This document shows positions 23,194-33,795 of a stretch of 64,000 nucleotides of DNA, one piece after another (within the stretch, counting starts at the first letter, position 1; the number at the start of each line of letters is the position of its first letter). The notes under the pieces are model-generated. The model searched no databases. It saw only the letters and a list, made by a program, of their open reading frames with translations, and was not told the DNA's origin. Position numbers and translations under genes: made by a program. Origin of the DNA: Buddleja alternifolia (Eukaryota > Streptophyta > Magnoliopsida > Lamiales > Scrophulariaceae); contig CM033392.1 of NCBI GenBank assembly GCA_019426215.1, positions 41,780,666-41,844,665 on the forward strand. The letters are read 5' to 3'.

Positions 23194-23464
23194 GTATTAC
23201 GACATAGTTTATGTCGTAACACTGCTGGTGTCAGCGGTCAACGCTCACGCTAACACCAGCAGTCAGCTTTTATTAAAAAAATATATATGTGTGTGTGTTA
23301 CGACATATGACATGTCGTAACACATTAATTTATTTTAAAAAAATATATATATATATAATCTGTTACGACATGGGGAATGTCGTAATACCCATGTTACGAC
23401 ATACCCTATGTCGTAACGTGCTAAAATCTGAATACCACCATTTTCGGTGGTATTTTCTGATTTT
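23194..23464. repeat. Right terminal array of MULE hairpins
   Basis: Palindromes with gttacgacat-type arms lie at 23194-23222, 23296-23323, 23361-23387 and 23393-23417. Another stem, gctggtgtcagcg / cgctaacaccagc, lies at 23223-23265 and differs from the left array. A last inverted pair taccaccatttt / cggtggta stands inside the terminal 40 bp. Confidence 0.8.
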
Positions 23465-24111
23465 AAATTTATTTTTATATTATTTATTTAATTTTCTCCA
23501 ATATCAATATATATGACATCCTTAATATTTTTTTTATGACTTGTGTGTAACTTATGGGCTATAAAGTACGGATACTTTGAAAAATCTCTACGTATTGTGT
23601 CGGACACAACATGCCTCCAACACGTGTCCAACACGGAAAATCCGTGTCTTTAAATAAAATATAAAAAGAAAATCCCGACATGGTGTTGGACACGCCAGGG
23701 GGCGTGTCTAATACACATGTGAGAAACTTGTGAGAAAATAGAAAAATGAAAATTCCCAAATTAATTTTTAGGATTGGAGAACACTCTCAATATATGACAC
23801 TTAATAACTATTTCACTATTTGAGGGTGAGATTCAAACAATGACGTATTTGTTTTTGTTTGTGTAATGTATTGTATTGAAAACATGATTGTTTTTATATT
23901 TAGTTTATGATTATGTTTTACATTTGTTATTGGCTTATTATTGATAATTAAGAAGTTTAATTCCTTCAGACATGTAGAGCTCCACAAGTTAAATGCAAAT
24001 TTTATAATATCAATCATTCTCACACTTTATTTCTCTAACAAATTTTATTGAAATTGTAATCATAAGTCTAATTTACAAATTCTAGTTTAATGAATATCTA
24101 TATGTATGTAT

Positions 24112-24141
<30 letters not shown>
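23465..24141. repeat. GTGTC-rich plant repeat and (AC)n(TA)n tract
   Basis: 23580-23720 carries many gtgtcggacac / gtgtccaacacg words in both orientations. 24029-24141 is the first half of a tandem unit that is complete again at 26023-26110 (ttgaaattgtaatca ... taatgaatatctatatgta, then (AC)n, then (TA)n). No gene. Confidence 0.5.
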
Positions 24142-24142
<1 letters not shown>

Positions 24143-25858
24143 GGGTCAACATCTAATATATACCCTATATTAGATAAGATATAAGACCAATTTTACACCA
24201 TTTGATCAATTAAATCCAACAGTCCAAAAAAAAAAGCCAAAAAAAGGCAAGAAAATTGGTTCCAATTGGATCAGAGGTATAATAGGCAAATGACATCATT
24301 ATACAGCATCTACCTACCAAAAATAACGACACAGAATCTCCCTAAAATCTCTCAAAATTGAAACGCACAAAATCTCCCCTACAATCTCTCAACTTGCTCC
24401 CAAATTGAAAGCTTCAAGAATTGGGAACTGAGTATGATGAGATGCGATGGATTAGGGCAAGAATTTGCAGAGGATAATTCAATTGGAATGAAGAAGATTA
24501 ATCATAGCGTGCCTGAGAATAGTGATGATAGAAAGAATGATCAGAAGCTTAATTTGTCTCTTCATTTGTAGAAGACGAGATATGGTTATGGCTGTTTTTT
24601 CACGAAGGAATTAAGCCATTGGAGATATGATTTGCTGTGTCGATTAGCTATTGATTGGGGTCCAATAATGTGTTTTTGTTGATTTGGTATGCATATTTGT
24701 GTAATAGATGTTGTATATTGTTAAATTAGTTAGTGTATTGTAATTGTCTAATGTATAAACACACACTGTATAATGGATTATATGATACTGTATACTGGAT
24801 TATATGATACTGTATAATGGGTTATAAGATATTGTATAATGGTTTATAAGATTGTAATGTATGATGTATAAATACACACTGTATAATGGGTTATAAGATA
24901 TTGTATAATGGTTTATAAGATTGTAACTGTATGATGTGTACAAACACACTATATAATTGGTTATAAGATACTGTATAATGTGCTATAATATACTGTATAG
25001 TGGTTTATAAGATATTATATAATGGTTTGAAATAACTAATTGTATGTCACTAATCACACACTGTATATCACCGTTGTATTTACTGTATAATGGTTTATAA
25101 GCTACTGTATAATGTGTTATAAGTTATTGTATGATGGTTTAAAATCACTAATTATGATGTTTTCTTCCCCTTCTTCCTTTCTTCTCTCCTTGTACAAGAG
25201 AGTATATGTGCGAAAGCCATGAACAACAGAAGTAGCCTCTGCTTCTCCAAATATATTCGAATTTGGATGAAGCATATATAGAACACTTGGATTCTGAAAG
25301 TCCAAGGATCCTAAATCTCAAGGCTCTAGCATCAAAAATATCCTCTGCTTCACAAGAACATATTAGGTATTCACAGAATGATACTGCATAAAAGCAGGAA
25401 CACACATTGCATCAAACTACGACAACAAAACAAAATAACAAAAACTAGATTTATTCACAACTCATGAATATATCAGCAAAATCACAATTTCAGCAAACAA
25501 AATCCACGAGAAAATGAAAAATTAAATGGAGGAAAAATGAAAAAAAAAAAAAAAAAAAAGAAGAAGCGTAATTGAAAAGATGTGAGAATCGAATTCTGTG
25601 AACTGATCGAATTGTAATTGGAAAGAAAAAATGAATTGGAGAAAAAGAAATTTGTTATGGGTGCGATAAGGGGGATTTGATTTTGATCCTGCATGATATT
25701 TACGTTCATTGACTAAAATATCCCTGCCATCATTAAAAAAATTATACAAACTGAAAAATGGAGTTAAATCCGGACCTTGAGATCAAACGGTATCAATGGT
25801 GTAGATTGAGTCTTATATCTTACCAAATGTAATGGGTATGTAATTAATCCATACCTTA
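24142..25858. mobile_element. 1.7 kb TIR element inserted in (TA)n
   Basis: Left end agggtcaacatctaat then gataagatataagac; right end, reversed, aaggtatggattaatt then ggtaagatataagac. The shared stretch continues for about 40 bp (tacaccatt, tttgatc). It is flanked by (TA)n on both sides and splits a tandem duplication. It has no transposase. Inside are a 45-codon frame at 24434 (MMRCDGLGQEF ... NLSLHL), the minisatellite at 24750-25150, and a poly-A run at about 25540-25560. Non-autonomous; superfamily not determined. Confidence 0.55.
24750..25150. repeat. Minisatellite of about 20 bp units
   Basis: Roughly 15 imperfect copies of a word like actgtataatggtttataag, with some units carrying gggttataag or gtgctataat. 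AT-rich, non-coding, inside the TIR element. Confidence 0.75.
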
Positions 25859-25862
25859 TATA

Positions 25863-25897
<35 letters not shown>

Positions 25898-26077
25898 GAC
25901 AATATTGTCCAAATCGTGTCGTGTCCAAATTTTTTTATGAATTGCCGTATCTTGTGTTCATATTGTGTCCTTTATGTGTCGCAATATCCGTGTCCATGCA
26001 TCATAAGGTATTGGGGTATATTGAAATTGTAATCAGAAGTTTAATTTACAAATTCTAGTTTAATGAATATCTATATG

Positions 26078-26120
<43 letters not shown>

Positions 26121-26247
26121 GTTGGACAATAGTGTCGGAGTCGTGGTGTCCTAAATTTTTTAAGAATTACCGTATCTTGTGTTCATATCGTGTCCTATAC
26201 GTGTCGCAATATCCGTGTCCATGCATCATAGGGTATTGGGGTATTAT
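25859..26247. repeat. Second half of the split tandem unit plus a complete unit
   Basis: gttggacaata, cgtatcttgtgttcat, gcaatatccgtgtccatgc and ggtattggggtat each occur twice, at 25893-26020 and 26120-26245, with the about 115 bp ttgaaattgtaatca segment and (AC)n between them. Together with 24029-24141 this is a direct duplication of about 230-270 bp. Confidence 0.75.
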
Positions 26248-27635
26248 GTATGATTGAAGGTACAAACACTTGGGGCAATTTGCTCCATTGTGCGTAGGAC
26301 AAACAGCAGCTCAGCTTCCTGGATAGTGGGTTGCAATAGGTCACAGCACACAGTGGCTCTGGTACTCTGCCTATGCCAGGTAACAAACTCTCTCTCTCCC
26401 CCAACCCTAAACACAAAAATCTCTCTCCCCCATAGCAATCACACCCGTCACTGGCTGTACCACACGATATAAGGGAAAGAATTATCATCTCATTACATTT
26501 CAACATTATAATGCTATATACATATTTAGAAAATTCTGTAGCAAATCTGTCCCGGAGTTCACAAATTTTGTTCTGATACTAATTAAGGTTGTTCTACTAA
26601 GAAACAACCATTCGTTCTTCTATAGATGCAGGGGTTATTATAGATGAATTGCTAGGAAATTTTGTGCAGGGGTTATTATAGATGCAGTAGTCCAAAAGGT
26701 TGTTCTGCTGGGAAACAATTCATCTCGAGCGTTGCACAAAAATTCATCTCGTTTAGCAGTTAATTAATCTATCGGTTGAGAAATCACCATTCGTTCTTCT
26801 ACACCATATCTCCTGCAACAGAAATTAACTTTGAAATGCACTTTTGCTGTAAAAATCAAACAGCAACCAGACTTAGTACACTAGTAAGAAGTAGATAAAC
26901 GATTTAACACCAAATTTTAGACTACCAAGAAATGATAAGAATTTACAGACAAGCTAAGACCCCAACTACTTGCATGTATATACCTAGTAGTAAAACAAGA
27001 GCTGGCAATTTATATGAACTCGAACAATATTTGTGTATTTTCGACGTTTTAACTACAACATAAAGCCATACAAGATGCGTGTGCAAAACAGATACACAAC
27101 ATCATCTACAGTCAGCTTTTCCAACCCTGCCCAAGTGATATATTGCAAGATTTAGTATGAGAAACTCTGTGGATCAATCCTAGAAAACAATGTGTGAACC
27201 TCAGAAGTCAGAAATGTCTATGATTTACGAGATTTGTAACAACAGGCTATGACGTAAGGTCTATGAATCCCATAGGATAAATCCTGAAATGAGTTGTTGT
27301 GTAAGACCTCAGATTGCATCACATTATGCTACACTAGGGAAAGCTGCATATACCTTTTCTAACGCATTAAGCTACATCAAACTCCCCTTGGCTGCATATT
27401 ACTCTTACAGTTCAATAACCAATTAAATGACTTCAGCAGAGGACAAGATATTCTTTAAATGAATTGCAGCTGAATGAAATTTGACCGAAAGCATCACGAG
27501 CTCCTCGGATGCCTAATCACTAAGCGAAGCTTCTGTAGTAGGGTGAGACCGAGCAAATTTATTTACTCCGACACATACAGTAAACTGAAACACATACAGT
27601 AAACTGAAAAATATTGCCAAGTTAAAATAGCTAAA
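26248..27635. other. Downstream flank of the PPR gene, no certain gene
   Basis: 26250-26470 has slightly higher GC; a minus frame reads RATVCCDLL and further on AELLFVLRTMEQIAPSVCT, faintly like degenerate LSD1-type zinc-finger repeats, but too weak to annotate. 26585-26830 repeats cattcgttcttcta and caggggttattatagatg. 26830-27635 has no supported feature apart from the 3' flank of the PPR gene; acatacagtaaactgaaa is duplicated at 27573-27610. Confidence 0.35.
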
Positions 27636-28700
27636 TCATCTGTTCTTATATTGGAAATCCCTCGGAACATGTGGGTTCGAAAAGAGCTTATTCATCTCAG
27701 TAGAAAATTTCAAAGCCAACTCCGTTTTCCCCATCTTCTTTAGACTGAAAATCAATGCTCGGTAGATATGAATTGAGGGACGAAACCGCTTACGTTTCAT
27801 CTCATCAAATATATTCAAGGCTCCATCAATGTTACCTGATCTACCTAAGCTCTCTATCAAAGCTTTGAAAGTCAATAAATCCGGCTGAATTCGTTTCTCA
27901 CACATCTCCTTGTAATGTACCAAACACAAATCTAATCTACCCATCTTCCTCAAGCTGTTTAATACAGTATTATACGTGACAATATCCAGAACAAGATTAT
28001 TCGTTTTCATAAGAGCAAACTCATTCATCATTTCATCTACTCGCCCGAGACGACCCAAAATCCCCAAAACAGTATTATAAGTAACCAAATCCGGTTTACA
28101 TTTCAAACTCTTCATACGATCAAACATCAACAATGCATTATCAACAAGTCCGCATTTAGCCAACGCAAAAATGAACCTGTTCAAAACTATATCATTTCTT
28201 GGTAACCCCATTTCGGAGACTTCTCCGATAAAATTCAATAACACAGACGAATCACTATGATTTCCAAAAGCCCTCGCGACGATTAGATACGAATTCAATC
28301 TTATAGAGCCACACGAAAGCAAAAGATCCTTGAATATTTCAGATAGCAAGTCAATATCATTCTTTACGACTGCAGCTTCAAGAAGGTAATTATACGCACG
28401 AGGGGTGAGGAAAATGTGCTTACAACGTAAACTTTGTGGTAGGCTAGCAGCAGTTAGAACATTTCCAGTAGCGCAGAGCTTCTGAATATGACTGATACAG
28501 ATTTCTTCTCTGCAAACAGAAGGATCCGCCATAGCAGCAAGTATTTGATTGACGATTTCATCAGTGGTGTCTTCACGAGAAATTAGGGTTGATAGATACA
28601 GCCGATTGACAAAGGAATTACTTGGAACATGGAATGGCGGAACCCTAGATACTCTAATTGGGATGTATTTAGCAAAATTGAGGATGGAAAATACAGCCAT
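27636..28700 (-). CDS. P-class pentatricopeptide-repeat protein
   Basis: Intact intronless frame of 354 residues, starting at the first ATG (28700). The first about 45 residues are basic, hydroxylated and free of acidic residues up to ISRED, fitting a mitochondrial targeting presequence. From about residue 128 there are tandem 35-residue helical hairpins: a degenerate one, then IVLNRFIFALAKCG, LVTYNTVLGILGRLG, IVTYNTVLNSLRKMG, LLTFKALIESLGRSG and IHIYRALIFSLKKMG, most closing in PD or PS. There is no E, DYW or SMR tail, so P class: sequence-specific organellar RNA binding for processing or stabilisation. The family is usually intronless, as here. Two neighbouring repeats carry N at position 5 and D at the last position. 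Architecture recalls Arabidopsis At1g11900, but orthology was not tested. Confidence 0.9.
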   Translation of the reverse strand: MAVFSILNFAKYIPIRVSRVPPFHVPSNSFVNRLYLSTLISREDTTDEIVNQILAAMADPSVCREEICISHIQKLCATGNVLTAASLPQSLRCKHIFLTPRAYNYLLEAAVVKNDIDLLSEIFKDLLLSCGSIRLNSYLIVARAFGNHSDSSVLLNFIGEVSEMGLPRNDIVLNRFIFALAKCGLVDNALLMFDRMKSLKCKPDLVTYNTVLGILGRLGRVDEMMNEFALMKTNNLVLDIVTYNTVLNSLRKMGRLDLCLVHYKEMCEKRIQPDLLTFKALIESLGRSGNIDGALNIFDEMKRKRFRPSIHIYRALIFSLKKMGKTELALKFSTEMNKLFSNPHVPRDFQYKNR

Positions 28701-28899
28701 TACATTAGTTAATCAACAAAAAAATTAAACATAGTAGAAGTACACTCCTGGTCCTGGACCGTGTTTAATTAGACGTTTGAAACTTTATGAAGAAGAAAAT
28801 TGGTTTTCGCCTGAACTTGTAGGAAATGGCAGAAAGGGAAAGTAAAGAGAGAAACGAAAAAGGGTAAAAGGAAGAAAAGAAAATGGAAAAAGAAACGAG

Positions 28900-29484
28900 T
28901 TAATTGCACCAATTACCCCCTTTTTTATTTAATGTTATTACATTCCAGTCAACTAATTTGTGATCCATAACAAACAGCCCCTTCTTATAACAAAACCTTA
29001 CATTTACCCCCTCTTATAATAAAACTCTATATTTACCCCTCTGACTAACGATCATTAGTCAAAAGTTATACTTTTGGCAACTTACTAATTTAGATTCATC
29101 TACATTGAATCGTAATATTACTCTTAAACAAAGCAAAAACCGGTATATGTATTTAGTTTTGAAAAGATAATTGGCATAAATCGAATTGACATAAATCAAA
29201 TTTGCACTTTATTATCAAATGTTAATAAGTTTTTACAAAATTATTTTTTTAAGATCAAATTGAAAATTACAATTACATTGTCTTTCCTATGAAAAATTAC
29301 CCATCAAAGGCAATACAGGAAATTTAGAAAATATTTTTTGAATATGTTAGCGAATTCCGTTAGTTTTTTGATGAAGGGAACGATTGTAATGTTTTATTAT
29401 AATATGAAATATTTGTTATATGTTCAAAATAAACACATTGGATTGTCATTACACTAAGTAGGAGGAATAGTTGGTGTAATTAAC
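28900..29484. mobile_element. 585 bp MITE upstream of the PPR gene
   Basis: Ends ttaattgcaccaatta (left) and, reversed, ttaattacaccaacta (right), 14 of 16 matching. The body has several 'acatttacccc' copies and no coding frame. If TTAA or TTA at the edge is target sequence, a PIF/Harbinger- or piggyBac-like origin is possible. It lies 200 bp upstream of the PPR start codon. Confidence 0.6.
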
Positions 29485-30358
29485 CTAAAAAAAAAAACCA
29501 GAACCATTTTTTCTTTTTTTGTGTGGAAAAAATAAGGGGAGCTTGGAAAAAAGTTCCCAAACCTTATTGGAACTTACCATTCAATACCCTAAAAAAATAT
29601 CTATGCTATGCATTCCCAACTTCAAAATATAACTTAGTGATTTACTCTCTACCCAACAAAATGTCTTAAATACCCTTTCATTTACTATTTTCAACCTCTT
29701 TTTTTCCTTCCAAATTTAATTCACTTTCTTTTAGTTTTAATTCTTTTTTTCCCTACACCCATCGCATAGATAGCGGCGGCGCACCACTGCCGGCACCGGA
29801 TCGGATGGCGATGGAGCGACACCGGCACCGTCATCCACCTAAACACGAAGTTAAGTATGTTAAAAGAGAACATGAAGTATAATTGAAACGGATATGAAGT
29901 ATTGTTATATAGAAAATAAAGTATGTTGAAAGAAAACTTGTTGTATGGTTAAAAGGAAGAGGCAATATGTTGAAAGAGAACATAAGTATGATTACACTTC
30001 ACGTCACTTTTAAGTCCAACATACTGCATCAAATTGCATAACTTATTTCTTTATATATTAAAATGCTACTAGATATATGTATAGGCTTCGAAACATAGAT
30101 ATGTATGAGCTTTTATCTTTTTATATATTGGGCTAAGTAATTGAATGCTTGTAGTGTTGATAGAATTCGAGGTGAGTCTGTCAAGATAAATTTGAAGATC
30201 AGCGCTTGAAGTCTGGAATAGACGATCTGATCAGCATAGAGAAAGAGTTGAAGTCTTGATCAAGTTGTGAAGACAATTCAATGTCGAAGTAGCATCCAAG
30301 GGATGTATTATTTTCACCTAAATTTATTCTTAAATCCACAAGGAGTTTATGCAATTAA
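29485..30358. other. Intergenic, no gene seen
   Basis: 29770-29840 is a short GC-rich patch (gcggcggcgcac, gccggcaccgg). 29850-30000 repeats gttgaaagagaacat and gaagtat words. 30140-30358 is unclassified sequence next to the copia A LTR. Nothing coding is supported. Confidence 0.4.
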
Positions 30359-33300
30359 TGATAGGATTATTCCCTCCATGCCATAGAGGAATTAGATTAA
30401 TTATGGCATTTACATTTATGTTGTACAAACTATTATTCATTAATAAAGGCATCATTTTGTTCATATCAATCTTAATGGTATTAATATAAGCATTGAACAA
30501 ATAAGTCCTGAGTAATCAAGAGGGAGCTTCCACTCCTCAATGGTTAGAGGAGAACCACACTAGAAGTATCAATTCCTTGTTTACTTAAACAAGAGTTCGC
30601 AAGTCGAAGAGTCTTAATGCCAGACTTGTATGATGCAAGCTTTGACAAGGAGTGTCATTCGATCCCTTTGGATGGTGGGAGCTTGGTCATAGATATATCA
30701 ATGGAATTGATATATTTGAATATGACTCGCTGTAATTCAATCACATGGGTAATTACTCTTTGACTGTCAATGATTGAATTATTGGTCACGGTAGTGTGCA
30801 TGAGCCTTAGACCTGAGGATTCACGAAGATTGAACTTGTGACACTGAACGAGTTATTAGAGTAGTTAGATCCAATTTACCCTTAGGTGGGATGAACCTCG
30901 AAGTGCGGTTCAGAAAGACAAGTGGAAATTGTTCGGTGATTGCCAATAGGGGATTCACTGTCTCGGGTAGTAACGAGTTAACGTCCTGTGCGATCGTAGG
31001 TAAATGAAATTATAAGTCTTTGGCCAAAGCAGGAGAACTAACTTATGTATGGTACATAAGAGTAGTTCAGTAATTTCATCTTACTATGATTCATAAAGCA
31101 CAACATCATTTCATGTGAGTTTGTTGTAATCCATGATTGTCACTCAATCAGGATCTTACAGTGAAGGGCTTATACACACATGTTGTCTGTGACCTAAGGG
31201 TTCATATTGATTTATTCATTTCAATTGGATTTTGATGTGAGTCCACGTGACTGGCTAAGTTGACACTCACATCTTCACATTCCTCCCAATGTCAATTGAG
31301 ATGAACCTAGAGAGTCGTGAATTGAGTGAAGGCAATTCTTTCGTTGTCAAATATATAAAATAGGTAATTTTCTATTGTTAGGTGTATACCCTTAATGCCT
31401 ATGAGGAATTAGATTGAGTAGGGCTTTAATAAGTTATTTGTACAAACTATTTATTATTTCTATTTATAGAATAAAGGTTTTTGATTTTGTTCATATAAAT
31501 CTAATGGTATTTGAATGTATTGAACAAATAAGTCCATGCAATTTGAAGATAGACTTTCCACCTCTTATGGTCGAGAGGAGGCACTGGAAGGTTCAAGTAC
31601 TTAATCTCTTAAAATTCAACTCTTATGTCATTTGCTTTGACAAGGAAGTGCTAGTCAAACACTGATTAGATAGTAGGAGCTGGTGTCATGAATGTGATTA
31701 ATGGAATTAACATATTTGAACTCGACTCGCATTAATCCGATCACATGGGTATTTACTCTTTGACAGTCAATGATTGGGATTAAGATTTCAACAGTATGTG
31801 TGAACTTTAGACCTGAGGAGTTGTTTACAATGTGCTTGTAGTATTGGATATGTTATTAGAGTAGTTAGACCCATATCACCTGATAGGTGGGGTCAACCTC
31901 GAAGTACGATCCACATGGTGAATTTAACATTGTAAGATAACTGCTAATATGAGATTCACCGTCTCGACAGTAAACGAGTATGTGACCTGTACAATCATAA
32001 GTAATAGAAATTACAAAGTCTTTAGCCAAAGAAAATAAACTAACTAGTGATGGTCACTAAGGGTAGTTTGGTAATTTCACATTATTATGATTACCAAGTA
32101 CAACATCAAGTTTTATAAGTTTGACATACCATGACTCTTACTTAATCGGGTCATGTCGGTAAAGAGTTTATATGCATATGGTAGTCGTAATCAAGATTCG
32201 TGATGACATGTTCATCTCATTTTCAATTGGGTTATGATTTGGTTCTGCGGTGCTGGCTAGGTGACAATTGTATCCTTTGGAATCCTTCCATTGCCAATTG
32301 AATCGAGCCTAAAGAGTCGCGCTATGTGAAGAAAAGAAATATTTTCCATGCTAAGGGTATTTTGGTAAAATCACATTAGATGTGACTGACTAACAAAATG
32401 GATAGCATGATTTAATTAAAGATATTTAATTGGATTAAAATAATTTATTAAATCATATTAATTCATAAGTTAAATTAATTGAAAATTAATTTATAAGTTG
32501 AATTAAATTAATTAGATTAATTTTAATTTGATTAAAGTAATTAATTAATTGGATTGGACTTGAATTTAATTAATTACACATGGGCTAAGATGGAATAAAA
32601 CCCGGAAGCCCATCTCCGACAGGCCTAGTGGCCGCCCCCTCTATAGTAAACCTAGAGGTTCGGCTTATTTGATATAAGTAGTTAGTCAGTGTTAGAACTC
32701 TATATAAGTCATTATTCAGAATCTGACTTTGAGCCAAAGAAACCTAGAGTAATAGGAAAGAAAAAATTTCCTCTCTCTCTCTCCAACTTGCCGCCATTGC
32801 AATTGTTGTCGAGAAGGAGATCAGAGCTCTCTTAGAGAAATTTCTTCCGCGTGACTATCTGGATGCAAGAGTCTGGGGTTGCTGCTGGATAATCGAATTT
32901 TTGTCATCAAGAGGTAATTCGATTACTCTGTTACAGAATTCGTTCTTATGGCGTAATTATAATATCATGAAAAACTCCGGATTCAATTTTCGGTGTGATT
33001 CAGATCAAAAATTTTATCCGCTAGACCGAATCGCAACAGCTACTTGATGAGCAAATTAATTTATTTGATTAATTGGATTAATGGAAATAAATTAATATTA
33101 AATAATTAGATGTATTTATTATAACACATTAATTTATTTGATTAATTAGATTAATGAAAATAAATTAATTATAATAAATAAATAGACTTATTTATTATAT
33201 TCCTCCATTCATTAAATAATTAGATTATTTAATTTAGATGATGATTAATTAGTATTATATATTAATTGGATTAAAGTATGTTGGACCTAATTAATAATTG

Positions 33301-33780
33301 GACTAAGTGGAAAGTCAACTTAGCCCAATAAGGATGAGGTAGGCGTGTGGTAGGCGTGTTCGAGAAGTTGATGGGCTCAAGGAATTAGTTAATAGCAAGC
33401 TCATCACTCCTTATATATACCAAACTCACTGGATCAGAAAAACCTAACTCTCATAATTGACTTGACAGCAAAGAAAGAAGAAGAGAAAAATCTCTCTCCT
33501 CCCCTTACAGTAGCCGTCGGCCTTAGAGGTGTCAAAGGTGGTGGATTTTTCTTCAAACTTATTCCGGCGTGATATCTAGAGGCAGGAGTTTACCAATTGC
33601 TGCTATCTGAAAGATCATGTTTTTGAATCAAATCTAAAGGTTAGTGAAAAGATGAAATTAGATTTCATCTTGTTTATAAATTTTGAATTTAGTGAAATTC
33701 ATTAAAACCTAAAAGTAATCCGATTGTGAATCCAGATATATATTTACGTTTCCACTACGCATGAACCAAGATTCACAACA
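30359..33780 (+). repeat. 5' LTR of copia A, split by a nested LTR
   Basis: Starts tgataggattattccctcc and ends agattcacaaca. The first part (30359-31375) aligns with the start of the nested LTR (gaggaattagatt, gtacaaacta, gaacaaataagtcc). The second part (33039-33780) carries a TATA box ccttatatatacc at about 33410 and CT-rich sequence after it. Without the insert it is about 1759 bp. Confidence 0.75.
31376..33038 (+). mobile_element. Nested copia solo LTR
   Basis: A 1663 bp unit starting tgttaggtgtataccc and ending gaatcgcaaca, with a TATA box ctctatataag at about 32689. No internal region is attached and both flanks are copia A LTR. The 5 bp on either side are tctat and gctac, agreeing in 3 of 5 positions, so the target duplication has decayed or was altered by recombination. 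Confidence 0.75.
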
Positions 33781-33795
33781 GTGTTATCAGAGCCA
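33781..33795 (+). other. Primer binding site of copia A
   Basis: gtgttatcagagcca directly follows the LTR end acaaca. It matches the initiator-Met tRNA complement used by copia elements (tggtatcagagcc) with one change. Confidence 0.75.

Larger units (their letters stand above)
12515..23464. mobile_element. About 11 kb Mutator-like element (MULE) with PMD gene
   Basis: Inverted ends: the left begins aaaatcagaaaataccacc and the right, reversed, has the same 19 bases. Similarity continues about 70 bp to a shared gttacgacat hairpin. Contents in order: hairpin array; transposase gene (+, 13618-16769); tandem duplication with an insert; two small paralogous genes transcribed away from each other (18266-18709 minus, 18958-19416 plus); a PMD gene (-, 19573-21921); second hairpin array. 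Transposase and PMD genes point inward from the two ends, as mudrA and mudrB do in maize MuDR. A clean 9 bp target duplication was not found, so exact outer borders are uncertain. All four reading frames hold stops, so this copy is not autonomous. Confidence 0.8.

Noticed and set aside
25482..25749. Phe-rich frames on the minus strand
   Set aside because: Produced by a poly-A run at about 25540-25560; low complexity.
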